Of a stretch of DNA of 32,164 bases, positions 21,108 to 28,104 are shown in pieces. The notes beneath the pieces are model-generated. The model was not told where the DNA came from. It did not search any database and saw only the letters and a list, made by a program, of their open reading frames with translations. Source of the stretch: a virus; the IMG/VR virus record IMGVR_UViG_3300029319_000262, positions 1 through 32,164 of that record; one strand, written 5' to 3'. The position numbers and the translations under genes are program-made. Position 1 is the stretch's first letter. Each line of letters opens with the position of its first letter.

Positions 21108-21418
21108 AATATATAATACACATACCAGATGAGCATGAACGATACAAGTTTGCTGCTAAAATAAAAAAAATACTTACTAATGCAAAAATGAACCCGGAAG
21201 AATACATACCCGGTAACAATACTATATATAAAACAGATATTGGAATTAAAGCAAACGTATCTCAAAAAGTTTTGGCTCAAGTGTTGAGACAAATAGAATC
21301 GCGTGGCTATACAGTTATAAATGCAAAAGGCTCAGAAAATCCGAGCCTTCAGCACTCTGGATCGTCACCACAACAATCACAGAAGACAATAGGAGAAATT
21401 ACACATGGGATTATTTGA
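21104..21418 (+). CDS. Early hypothetical protein
   Basis: The longest reading has 104 residues from a GTG at 21104 that lies in the arm of an inverted repeat and has no Shine-Dalgarno site, so the exact start is uncertain. The product is a helical, basic N-terminal half (IIHIPDEHERYKFAAKIKKI) followed by a beta-like segment and a Ser/Gln-rich C-terminus (PSLQHSGSSPQQSQ). It overlaps the SSB-like gene by 14 bases. I do not recognise a family. Confidence 0.5.
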   Translation: MQYIIHIPDEHERYKFAAKIKKILTNAKMNPEEYIPGNNTIYKTDIGIKANVSQKVLAQVLRQIESRGYTVINAKGSENPSLQHSGSSPQQSQKTIGEITHGII

Positions 21419-21962
21419 TGACAATTACGACTTACCAGAATCTGGTGGTTCTAATCTATTTGCAAAGCTGGAAAACGGCGAAAACCGTTTCCGGGTTTTA
21501 GAGAAACCAACAACTGGCTTTGTACACTGGGAAAATCAACAGCCCACTAGATACAAAGCTAAATCTGATGTACCGTCCAGCGCAAAGGACGTAAAACACT
21601 TTTGGTTTTTTCCAGTATGGATGTACGATAAAAAAGCAAAAACTGGTAGCGTAAAGTTTCTTGATATATCACAAAAAACCATTATTAGAGAACTGTATGC
21701 ATTCGATCAAAATGAAGATTGGGGCGATCTAAATACTTACGACATTATTATATATAAAGATGGCGAAGGCATGGAAACATCGTATAGAGCTATGCCAGTA
21801 CCAAAGTCTGATATGCCAAAAGACGCTGCTAAAGCTTGGGAAGCGATGAAAGACAATTACATGCCAGAGGAATTGTTTAAGGACGGTGGATCTGTATATA
21901 AGGATGATAATAGTGTTACAGATTCGGACGAAGAAGACGACGACGATGGGTTGCCGTTTTGA
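21405..21962 (+). CDS. Single-stranded DNA-binding protein-like
   Basis: The product has 185 residues, with AGGAG about ten bases before the ATG. The N-terminal part (NLFAKLENGENRFRVLEKPT, HFWFFPVWMYDKKAKTGSVK) reads like an OB-fold phage ssDNA-binding protein. The C-terminus is an acidic tail ending EEDDDDGLPF, very like the partner-binding tip of bacterial SSB (DDDIPF). It is placed just before nuclease and primase-helicase genes. It would coat ssDNA during replication and recombination and may recruit those enzymes through the tip. Confidence 0.7.
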   Translation: MGLFDDNYDLPESGGSNLFAKLENGENRFRVLEKPTTGFVHWENQQPTRYKAKSDVPSSAKDVKHFWFFPVWMYDKKAKTGSVKFLDISQKTIIRELYAFDQNEDWGDLNTYDIIIYKDGEGMETSYRAMPVPKSDMPKDAAKAWEAMKDNYMPEELFKDGGSVYKDDNSVTDSDEEDDDDGLPF

Positions 21963-22270
21963 TTAACGTCCAAAAGAAAGGGTATCGTGGTGAAGTCGAG
22001 GTTCTTAGCTTGTTTGAGAGCCTCGACATCGAAGCAGTACGCGCATGGGGTAGTGATGGTCGCAGTATTATGCAAAAAAGCGACGTTGATATATTAGCAA
22101 AAGTCGATGATATAAATTTAAAAGTACAAGTAAAACGCCGCAAAAAATTACCAGCGTACTTACAGTTTAAAAATTGTGACCTTGTAGCTACAAGACAAGA
22201 TAGAGGTCGATGGATATATATATTACGTGAATCCACTTTTAAAAGATTATTAGAAAAATGTGTTTCGTAG
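21959..22270 (+). CDS. Holliday-junction-resolvase-like PD-(D/E)XK nuclease
   Basis: The product has 103 residues, with a TTG start overlapping the previous stop (TTGA). The pattern KKGYRGEVEVLSLFES, then RAWGSDGR, SDVDILAKVD and LKVQVKRRKKLPAYL matches archaeal Hjc-type resolvases: Glu12, Asp44 and Gln57-x-Lys59 as catalytic residues, with Gln in place of the usual Glu. It would resolve branched DNA before packaging. A 14-bp palindrome CTTGTAGCTACAAG lies in the gene at about 22187-22200. Confidence 0.7.
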   Translation: MINVQKKGYRGEVEVLSLFESLDIEAVRAWGSDGRSIMQKSDVDILAKVDDINLKVQVKRRKKLPAYLQFKNCDLVATRQDRGRWIYILRESTFKRLLEKCVS

Positions 22271-22647
22271 TCAATAAAGATTATGCTGAAGAATTTAAAA
22301 TTAAAAGTATGACAAATGCTTTTATTAAGGTTGGCGAACCAAAGAGTTCTTCAGCAGATATTGCCGATCATGTCGCAGTGCATGAAAGCGGGGTCAAAAG
22401 TGTTGTAAAAACTGGTCAAGGGTCGGCGTTGGTGGTAACAGCCAAGGCCCCGCAAGCATTAGGAGATAATAAAATGAATGCAAGAGCAAATTTAGTCGAA
22501 ATCGTTGGTAGCAGCGTAGATAAGGTGCTAAAAAAACATAAAGTTAAAAACAAAGATAAACGCATCGAAATCGCCATGGACGTTTGCGACGAAATATTAA
22601 GATTTTTAGACAATCCAAAAAACTTTAAAAAGAACGATGAACGGTAA
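22258..22647 (+). CDS. Hypothetical protein with alternative internal start
   Basis: The longest reading has 129 residues from ATG 22258, which has no ribosome site. ATG 22309 and, best, ATG 22474 (in frame, AGGAG at 22461-22465, eight bases before) are alternatives. The C-terminal part from 22474 is a compact helical domain of 57 residues (ANLVEIVGSSVDKVLKKHKV, ...AMDVCDEILRFLDN). The upstream part has lower complexity (SSSADIADHVAVHESGVKSV). Either two proteins are made from one frame or the true start is internal. No family recognised. Confidence 0.5.
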   Translation: MCFVVNKDYAEEFKIKSMTNAFIKVGEPKSSSADIADHVAVHESGVKSVVKTGQGSALVVTAKAPQALGDNKMNARANLVEIVGSSVDKVLKKHKVKNKDKRIEIAMDVCDEILRFLDNPKNFKKNDER

Positions 22648-23056
22648 AGAATTTAATCAGCACCGTAAAGAATTTTTTGAAAAAGCGATGTCTCTAAGCG
22701 ACGCTAAAAGCGTTGAGTATACAATCTCAAATATTGACCGACTATATAATTTTAAACATGTTGCTGCTCGGCTTGGTATTACGCCAGAGCAAGCATTAAT
22801 GGTCTACGTATTAAAACATGTAGATGCAATATGTAATGACGCAAAAACCGGGGTACAAGTATCTGATGAAACGGTATTCTCCAGAGCGATGGATATTTGT
22901 AATTACATGGTTTTATATACTGGACTCAAAAAAGAACCACAACCAAATGAAGATAACACTAAACCAGATGGAACTGAGCATGGCACTATTGAGCGGAGCG
23001 GAGAGAATGCTACAGAACCAAAAAAATGGAAAGAGTATACGCAAACAAAAACTTGA
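22637..23056 (+). CDS. Helical protein resembling DUF6378-type nucleotide-related proteins
   Basis: The product has 139 residues. The pattern NFKHVAARLGITPEQALMVY, VLKHVDAICND and SRAMDICNYMVL resembles the 'h..iA.l...gi...ev.lml.lKi.Rl...D...DiaGYa.l' layout of small phage proteins annotated as DUF6378 or putative nucleotide pyrophosphohydrolases; the key Asp/Glu set is not clearly complete. The C-terminal 30 residues are disordered and polar. It overlaps the genes on both sides. Confidence 0.45.
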   Translation: MNGKEFNQHRKEFFEKAMSLSDAKSVEYTISNIDRLYNFKHVAARLGITPEQALMVYVLKHVDAICNDAKTGVQVSDETVFSRAMDICNYMVLYTGLKKEPQPNEDNTKPDGTEHGTIERSGENATEPKKWKEYTQTKT

Positions 23057-23432
23057 TCCAGACATAAATGGAATGGCTGGCGAAATTGCCGTAGCCAAAG
23101 CGTTTAATCGATTTCCAGATTTATCAGTAGGACCACACAGGCGTGGCTACGATCTTATCATTACAGGCCGTAAGGTTGATGTAAAGACCACTACATATAA
23201 CCCCGGTTATCTACAGGCAAAGCTGAATAAAAGGTTTGAAGATGCCGACATTTACTTATTAGTTACAGCTGATTTACCGCATTATACCATACAAGGCGGT
23301 GCTACAGCACAAGACTTACTGCGCTCGACCAATATAAAAGACACAGGGTATGGACAATTTTATACTCTGGAACAAAATCAATTACAGAGTGTGCAGCAGC
23401 TATGGAGAAATCGCTATGCACAGTTTAAATAA
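22980..23432 (+). CDS. PD-(D/E)XK-like endonuclease
   Basis: The chosen start is ATG 22980 (150 residues), because the family-like N-terminus MALLSGAERMLQNQKNG precedes the core; the frame is open further upstream but would overlap the previous gene. The core motif is GMAGEIAVAKAF (Glu35), RRGYDLI (Asp58) and RKVDVKTTTY (Asp67-x-Lys69), the PD-(D/E)XK layout. The substrate is unknown; roles in recombination, repair or host-DNA attack are possible. The next nuclease gene overlaps it by 17 bases. Confidence 0.65.
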   Translation: MALLSGAERMLQNQKNGKSIRKQKLDPDINGMAGEIAVAKAFNRFPDLSVGPHRRGYDLIITGRKVDVKTTTYNPGYLQAKLNKRFEDADIYLLVTADLPHYTIQGGATAQDLLRSTNIKDTGYGQFYTLEQNQLQSVQQLWRNRYAQFK

Positions 23433-23802
23433 AGGTAAGATGGGCGAACTAGCTGTGCAAAAAAATTTGATACAACAAGGATATGGTATTTATGTACCAG
23501 TTGTGGATTCAAAACAAGTAGATCTTATTGTTGAATTAAATAACGGCTCAATGAAGCGAGTTCAAATTAAAACTGTTACAGAATTAAAACGCGGTACAGC
23601 TGTAGAGGTTAGCCTTACAAAATATAAAAATACGAATAGAATTGACGTCGTCGCTGTGTATTACATGCCAGATGACATTATTGCATATGTGCCTTATGAA
23701 AATACACATGCGCTATCGCTTGCATTAAAAACCAGTAAGAACAATCAAACAAAACATCGCAAGTGGTTTTACAGTTATGAACACTTTCCGGAGTTTAGTT
23801 AA
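23416..23802 (+). CDS. PD-(D/E)XK-like endonuclease (Hjc / intron-nuclease type)
   Basis: The product has 128 residues. The start is ATG 23416, with GGAG nine bases upstream. NKGKMGELAVQKNLIQQGYG (Glu11), KQVDLIVE (Asp36) and KRVQIKTVTELKRG (Gln50-x-Lys52) reproduce the layout of small group-I-intron-type or resolvase-type PD-(D/E)XK enzymes, again with Gln in the x-K pair. The C-terminal half (NRIDVVAVYYMPDDIIAYVP) continues the fold. It is the third such enzyme in 1.5 kb. Confidence 0.68.
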   Translation: MHSLNKGKMGELAVQKNLIQQGYGIYVPVVDSKQVDLIVELNNGSMKRVQIKTVTELKRGTAVEVSLTKYKNTNRIDVVAVYYMPDDIIAYVPYENTHALSLALKTSKNNQTKHRKWFYSYEHFPEFS

Positions 23803-24032
23803 TGGAACGTCATTACGCTGGCAGTATATCCTATGATAATGATGAAGGGGAGTGGGAAGATGCGATGTTTATGGCGTTTTCTATTGAGGACTTGTGTAAG
23901 GACATGAAAGCTTTTATGAGTCGAAGACAAAATTCAGAAGTACACTTTGCTTCTTATGTAGATAAGTGGGGCAAAGAGCATGACATAACAAACAATGTGA
24001 AGGAGAGAATAGATGTTGCACTTAAAAAATGA
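23802..24032 (+). CDS. Small acidic hypothetical protein
   Basis: The product has 76 residues. The ATG overlaps the previous stop (TAATG). The sequence (HYAGSISYDNDEGEWEDAMF, MAFSIEDLCKDMKAFMSRRQ) suggests a small alpha/beta domain. It has no catalytic-looking motif or membrane segment. It overlaps the next gene by 20 bases. Function unknown. Confidence 0.58.
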   Translation: MERHYAGSISYDNDEGEWEDAMFMAFSIEDLCKDMKAFMSRRQNSEVHFASYVDKWGKEHDITNNVKERIDVALKK

Positions 24033-24207
24033 AGAAACTAGAGGACGTAAACTTATTGTCGATGATGTGTTAAAAGCGTGTGGTAAGTGTGGTCAGGTCT
24101 GGGAAAAAGTCAATAAACGTGTGTATGCAGTAGATCATATTATTTATCCGTATGGCGTAATTCCTAGATATGGTAAAGAAATCAAAACATGTCCAAGGTG
24201 TAAGTGA
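24013..24207 (+). CDS. Zinc-ribbon-like small protein
   Basis: The product has 64 residues. Two CxxC pairs, CGKCG (Cys23, Cys26) and CPRC at the C-terminus (Cys60, Cys63), are separated by a beta-type linker, the layout of a zinc ribbon. AAGGAGA precedes the start by seven bases. It probably binds nucleic acid or a protein in the replication region; the partner is unknown. Confidence 0.6.
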   Translation: MLHLKNEETRGRKLIVDDVLKACGKCGQVWEKVNKRVYAVDHIIYPYGVIPRYGKEIKTCPRCK

Positions 24208-24392
24208 TGTTTTTAATAGACGTTGCAGAGTGGTGCGTAGAAGCACTTGTGTTAGGTTTGTCTTTTTTCTTTTTTGCGATTGGAACATTCATTTTATTAA
24301 TGGTCATAAGTGTCTGTAAAAATGCAATAACAAGAAATGATTATATAACAGACTTTAAGGAGTGGTTAAATGGGAAAAATATTAAAGCATAG
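24207..24392 (+). CDS. Small membrane protein
   Basis: The product has 61 residues from ATG 24207; a GTG one codon earlier is also possible. A long hydrophobic stretch at about residues 12-38 (EALVLGLSFFFFAIGTFILL, then MVISVC) is a membrane span, followed by a polar tail (KNAITRNDYITDFKEWLNGK). It is an isolated membrane gene within replication genes, so possibly a superinfection-exclusion or host-membrane factor; this is speculative. Confidence 0.58.
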   Translation: MFLIDVAEWCVEALVLGLSFFFFAIGTFILLMVISVCKNAITRNDYITDFKEWLNGKNIKA

Positions 24393-25098
24393 TAAGTTTA
24401 AAAAGCATGGCCAACATTACTTATTAGATGATGAAACCAAAGCGCCAAGTGTGACCACGGTTATAAATAACAATTTAGGTTGGAATAAAAATGCGTTAAT
24501 GAACTGGGCAAAGACTCAGAGCGCTATGGGTAATGATGTGGATGCGATGTTAAGTGATGCTGCTGATACAGGAACATTATTACATTTATTAATTGAAGCT
24601 CATCAGCGTGGCTTTGATGTGGATACTAGAGATTTTACAGCGAATCAAGAAGCAGCTGCATTAAAATGCTTTACCGGGTATTTAAACTGGGCTAATAAAG
24701 TCAAGTTTAAACCACTGGCAAGCGAAGTGATTATTGTAGATAATGATCAGCGTGTAGCCGGTACGGTAGATTGTATCGGTAAAGTGGGTGATGACTTAAT
24801 CTTAATTGATTGGAAAACGAGTCGATATTTATATCCAGAGCATAAAATTCAAGTATCTCAGTACGTGCATATGATGGAAAAGCCTAATAATGTTAGCTAT
24901 ATCACCGTAAAAAATGGTAAAGCAAAGCGACTTACGCCGGAAAACAATAAACGCAAATTTGCCTATGCTATGATATTAAGATTTGATAAAACCGAGGTAA
25001 AGTACCACCAGCATAAAGTAAAGCGGGAAAAGATTGAATCGGGTATCATTGCATTTCAAAACCTTTTAAACCTACATAATATAAAGAATTCAGTTTGA
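24370..25098 (+). CDS. RecB/Cas4-like PD-(D/E)XK exonuclease
   Basis: The product has 242 residues. Motifs in order are GTLLHLLIEAH (His72, Glu76), EVIIV (Glu119), AGTVDCIGKV (Asp134), LILIDWKTSR (Asp147-x-Lys149) and HKIQVSQYVHMM (Gln161, Tyr165), the full RecB-family nuclease set. There is no Cas4-type Cys cluster. Such phage enzymes resect DNA ends for single-strand annealing or packaging-related recombination. The start overlaps the membrane gene by 23 bases; the stop overlaps the TTG start of the primase-helicase. Confidence 0.82.
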   Translation: MGKILKHSKFKKHGQHYLLDDETKAPSVTTVINNNLGWNKNALMNWAKTQSAMGNDVDAMLSDAADTGTLLHLLIEAHQRGFDVDTRDFTANQEAAALKCFTGYLNWANKVKFKPLASEVIIVDNDQRVAGTVDCIGKVGDDLILIDWKTSRYLYPEHKIQVSQYVHMMEKPNNVSYITVKNGKAKRLTPENNKRKFAYAMILRFDKTEVKYHQHKVKREKIESGIIAFQNLLNLHNIKNSV

Positions 25099-26957
25099 AA
25101 CCGCAGTTTAGTCGCGTTAATTCGCGCGGTACTAGAGCGGTTTGCCCACAGCCAGATTGTGGAAAAGACTTTAGTGTCGCGATACATGAAGATTTTAGCT
25201 TTTGCCATAGATGCAGAAAGCATTGGCCGCACCATAAAAAAAACCGTGTAGATATAGAATCTTATGAACCGGTAAACACACGCACGCCAGTGTTTATTCG
25301 GGGAAATAAAGTACGTGAAGAATCTAAATACGATAAAGCACGAGATAATTATTTAAAATATTTTAAGATAGTAACCAAGCATTTAGAGCTGCCATGGCCA
25401 GAAGCAGCAAAAGAATATGAAATTGGAGCTTTAAATAAAGGCAAAAAAGATGTTCAGTTAGTATTTAAAATTGAGGATGATCATTATAAATATCATAAAG
25501 GTAGGCAGTTTGGTAATGCAGATTGCAAAATTTTTCCATTAAGCGTGCTTCCACAACTACAACCCCATAGTACGCTACTGGTCGTAGAAGGCGAGAAAGA
25601 CGCGATTACGGCCAACTCTAACGGTGCGCCAGCTATTACGTTTACCTCAGGTGCTGGCGCACTACCCTCCAATATTGATTCAATTAAAGAGTTTACAAAA
25701 GTTGTTATTTGTTACGATAATGACCAGAAAGGGAAGGAAGGCGCAGACAAAGTTGCGATGCAGCTATACAAGCAAAATAAAAACCGTAAGCTAAAAATAT
25801 TAAAATGGTCAAACAAGCCAGATAAATATGACCTCACAGACTATTTTAGAGACGGATATACGGCTAATGACTTGTATAGCTTGATTGACAAAATGCCGGT
25901 GTACGGCTCTCATGCGTCGGACTTTGGCGGTTTAAATGCATATGATCCAGAAACATTTATTAATAGGTTTCAAGATGAAGTTGTACAAATATGTGAAGAA
26001 ATACTTTTAGAGAATGGCACTTCTAGCATCTCTGGCCAATCAAACGTAGGCAAGTCTATATTGGCTTTGCAGTTCGCTATGTCTGTGGCTATGGGAGTGC
26101 CATTCCTTACTTTTGATGTACCACGGCCACGTAAGGTATTACTGGTTCAATTTGAGATGATGGATGCCCATATGCGGACCAGAGTCAATAAATGCATGGC
26201 CGGGATGTTGTCTCAGTATCCTAATAAACAATCGCTATTGCGCGACAATTTAAAAATCACATCTATGGAAAATATTAAAATATTTACGGACCAGTACAAA
26301 GCGATCGAAGGAAACCTCATGTCAGGCGATTTTGATGTCTGTGTTGTAGATAATTTATATAGCAGCTCTGGTACGCAGTTACATAAGAATGATGCATTAA
26401 CGCAGCTGATGAGCCGTATTGATGAGCTACGGAAAGAGTATCAATGTGCGTTTATGATGATTAGCCATCATAAGAAGCTGGAAGAGAAACGGCCATTGGA
26501 GCATAGTATGGTGTATGGTGGATCGTACTTTGTGAACTTTCTGGACAATCTGGTCCAAGTGGCCAACACCGGGCGTCACAACCAGTTGAAGGTGTTTAAG
26601 ATTACCAAGATTCGTACCGAGAACGAATTTCATGAAGTCCCACTTGGGATCTGGCTGCATACGGATGATGATGAACTATATTTTCAATATCGTAAACCAT
26701 TACCGAAAAACGAAGCGTATTGGTATACGGATCCGGAAGAGAACGCGGAAGAGCGGGTGCTAAAAGCTTTGGATACTGAGGGTGACAATTTTTCATACAT
26801 GCAGTTTGCAGATGCGCTTGAAAAAACGTTAAAAATTACCAGCATGAAAAGTGTATATAAGTGGTTAGATAAGCTGGAAAACATGGGTTATATCTTGAAG
26901 ATTGAGCGCGGACATTACGTTAAATGTGCCAATGAATTGGATAATTTGATAAATTAG
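25095..26957 (+). CDS. Primase-helicase (zinc finger + TOPRIM + RecA-like ATPase)
   Basis: The product has 620 residues, with a TTG start overlapping the previous stop (TTGA). A zinc-binding domain has Cys17, Cys22, Cys37 and Cys40. TOPRIM is at about 160-225, with Glu165 (VVEGEKDAI) and Asp208/Asp210 (CYDNDQKGKEG). The RecA-like domain has Walker A GQSNVGKS at 314-321 and Walker B-like VCVVDNLY near 415-422. A C-terminal winged helix lies at about 552-608 (RVLKALDTEG...SVYKWLDKLENMGYI). It is like T7 gp4 in domain order, though the ATPase is closer to the RepA/AAA_25 type. It is the core replication enzyme of the phage. Confidence 0.85.
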   Translation: MKPQFSRVNSRGTRAVCPQPDCGKDFSVAIHEDFSFCHRCRKHWPHHKKNRVDIESYEPVNTRTPVFIRGNKVREESKYDKARDNYLKYFKIVTKHLELPWPEAAKEYEIGALNKGKKDVQLVFKIEDDHYKYHKGRQFGNADCKIFPLSVLPQLQPHSTLLVVEGEKDAITANSNGAPAITFTSGAGALPSNIDSIKEFTKVVICYDNDQKGKEGADKVAMQLYKQNKNRKLKILKWSNKPDKYDLTDYFRDGYTANDLYSLIDKMPVYGSHASDFGGLNAYDPETFINRFQDEVVQICEEILLENGTSSISGQSNVGKSILALQFAMSVAMGVPFLTFDVPRPRKVLLVQFEMMDAHMRTRVNKCMAGMLSQYPNKQSLLRDNLKITSMENIKIFTDQYKAIEGNLMSGDFDVCVVDNLYSSSGTQLHKNDALTQLMSRIDELRKEYQCAFMMISHHKKLEEKRPLEHSMVYGGSYFVNFLDNLVQVANTGRHNQLKVFKITKIRTENEFHEVPLGIWLHTDDDELYFQYRKPLPKNEAYWYTDPEENAEERVLKALDTEGDNFSYMQFADALEKTLKITSMKSVYKWLDKLENMGYILKIERGHYVKCANELDNLIN

Positions 26958-26960
26958 CGC

Positions 26961-27104
26961 ATGGGTAAAAAAAGTAAAAAAAGTAAAAAAAGTAAAAAAC
27001 TTTTTTACTTGGCAACGCAGTTTCGCAGTAGTCGTCACGTCAATCTTTTTTACTTTTTTTACTTTTTTTACTTTCTAGGGGTGTACGGTGTTTTTTTACA
27101 CTAG
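26961..27104 (+). CDS. Possible 47-residue (KKS)n...(FYF)n peptide
   Basis: From ATG 26961 the left repeat arm reads MGKKSKKSKKSKKLFYL and the right arm reads LFYFFYFFYFLGVYG, ending at TAG 27102. The frame stays open through both repeat arms because the repeat unit is nine bases. No clear Shine-Dalgarno site is visible. It could be a translated basic-plus-aromatic membrane peptide or only a by-product of the repeats. Confidence 0.25.
   Translation: MGKKSKKSKKSKKLFYLATQFRSSRHVNLFYFFYFFYFLGVYGVFLH
26965..27075 (+). repeat. Inverted arrays of the 9-mer GTAAAAAAA / TTTTTTTAC
   Basis: The left array (26965-27000) has three GTAAAAAAA units plus GTAAAAAAC. The right array (about 27044-27075) has three CTTTTTTTA units plus CTTTC. 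The arms are complementary over about 30 bases and flank a mixed 37-base core with CGCAGTTTCGCAGTAG. It could be a cruciform, a transcription barrier after the replication operon, or an iteron/A-tract origin element. It directly follows the primase-helicase gene. Confidence 0.75.
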
Positions 27105-27306
27105 ATGTCCATTAAGCCACCAATATGATAAACAGTGTGTTTTTGCGTATGATGGCGAAAACGGCATTGAATGCCGATATATATTTGGCTGGTATCATGA
27201 GCTTAGTATATCTAATCTGGATCGATGTTTTTTAAAAATGAAAACGCGTGACAAATTGGCGTGGCGTAACCGAATGATAAAAAAATTCGGCGAGCCAAAA
27301 ATATAA
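27088..27306 (+). CDS. Small Cys/Tyr-rich hypothetical protein
   Basis: The product has 72 residues from a GTG at 27088 with GGGGTG about ten bases upstream. The sequence MFFYTRCPLSHQYDKQCVFA, then CRYIFGWYHELSISNLDRCF, carries four Cys and many aromatic residues, and ends in a basic helix (RDKLAWRNRMIKKFGEPKI). It is the last rightward gene before the non-coding region and the convergent cassette. I do not recognise a family. A small zinc-binding or defence-related protein is possible; evidence is lacking. Confidence 0.45.
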   Translation: MFFYTRCPLSHQYDKQCVFAYDGENGIECRYIFGWYHELSISNLDRCFLKMKTRDKLAWRNRMIKKFGEPKI

Positions 27307-27688
27307 AAATCTTCCAATCGAAAATATTAAAATCGACGTTTCTTGATCAAAACCAGCAAAATTTTGATCAAATTTGACTTTTGAAGTATCATTTTGATAC
27401 GGTAATTTTGAGAGTTTTGGACCAGCAAAAAACACGCTTAAAAAGTGCCGAAAATTGCCGAATCTGGTACCACGTTCAGCGATCAAAAAACCCTGCGAAA
27501 ATGGCCGGATTTGACCGGCTGTGATCCGCTGTAAACGCCGAACCACAGAAAACCGGGTAAATGATCCTAAATCTAAAGAAATTCCAGGCGCTACAATGGC
27601 CTAAAAAAGTCGCGTTTTGTCGTCGGGCGGGGTTAGGTATGGCCGGCGGGAATTCGTTTCGATTTTGGCCATTTACGGAACAAAAAAA
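27307..27688. other. Non-coding convergent intergenic region with several hairpins
   Basis: No convincing gene is seen. The stretch holds TTGATCAAAA / TTTTGATCAA (27343-27352 and 27362-27371, 10-bp stem, 9-base loop), GTATCA-TTT-TGATAC (27386-27400), two copies of ACCAGCAAAA (about 27352 and 27422), and GCCGG-ATTTGA-CCGGC near 27502-27517. The first half is AT-rich and the second half distinctly GC-richer. Possible uses are a small RNA, an origin, or a remnant of the boundary where the cassette on the right was acquired. Confidence 0.5.
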
Positions 27689-27713
27689 ACCCGCATTTCT
27701 GCGGGTCTTTTTT
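27689..27713 (-). terminator. Strong bidirectional rho-independent terminator
   Basis: ACCCGCA (27689-27695), loop TTTC and TGCGGGT (27700-27706) form a stem followed by T-rich sequence on both strands (CTTTTTT on plus, eight T on minus). On the minus strand it ends the five-gene cassette 17 bases after its last stop codon. Frames that cross it are probably not genes. Confidence 0.88.
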
Positions 27714-27729
27714 CGGATCTGGTGCGCTT

Positions 27730-27828
27730 TTAGTCTTGGTCCGGTGGATACATCCGATAAGCTATGATATAGCCAGCGATCCAATACACGGCGCAAAATA
27801 GCCAGTAATAGAATTCATTTACTGTCAT
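27730..27828 (-). CDS. 32-residue membrane peptide
   Basis: The ATG (27826-27828) overlaps the stop of the upstream gene as ATGA, so it is translationally coupled. The sequence MTVNEFYYWLFCAVYWIAGY continues IIAYRMYPPDQD: a single aromatic-rich membrane span with short polar ends. It ends just before the terminator and is the last gene of the cassette. Small membrane peptides at operon ends are often toxins, anti-holins or exclusion factors; here that is speculation. Confidence 0.6.
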   Translation of the reverse strand: MTVNEFYYWLFCAVYWIAGYIIAYRMYPPDQD

Positions 27829-28103
27829 AACTCAACCATTTCAATTTCGTACTTTTTTATACTTTCTAATGTGAGTTTTTTCTTCCCAACTATAGACGCC
27901 GCGCCAAGCTGTAAAAATGTATCATTTATTTCGTCTTGTATCATATTGCGTAATAGGTAGCCATCAAACATTTCAAGCTTTATCATGTTATCATATTTAC
28001 AAAACAAGTAAGCTATCAGCCAGCCGGGCGTATTGGGTTGCGTATCTATTGCGGTCATTTCTTTATCGGTGTCGATAAAGTATTCTATTATTCTCTTTTT
28101 CAT
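27825..28103 (-). CDS. Hypothetical protein of the minus-strand cassette
   Basis: The product has 92 residues. The sequence MKKRIIEYFIDTDKEMTAID, LIAYLFCKYDNMIKLEMFDG and LTLESIKKYEIEMVEL is an alternating helix/strand pattern of a small globular domain. The start ATG lies one base after the stop of the Gp88-like gene, and the stop overlaps the membrane peptide, so it is co-translated with both. No family recognised. Confidence 0.62.
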   Translation of the reverse strand: MKKRIIEYFIDTDKEMTAIDTQPNTPGWLIAYLFCKYDNMIKLEMFDGYLLRNMIQDEINDTFLQLGAASIVGKKKLTLESIKKYEIEMVEL

Positions 28104-28104
28104 A

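Noticed and set aside
26965-27075. CRISPR array
   Set aside because: The repeats are 9-base A-tract units without spacers, and no Cas genes are present; the RecB/Cas4-like gene is a normal phage nuclease without the Cas4 Cys cluster.
27561-27767. 68-residue plus-strand open frame in the convergent region
   Set aside because: It runs straight through the strong bidirectional terminator at 27689-27713, has no ribosome site and has low-complexity composition.
27476-27796. 106-residue minus-strand open frame
   Set aside because: It overlaps both the terminator and the better supported 32-residue coupled gene at 27730-27828.
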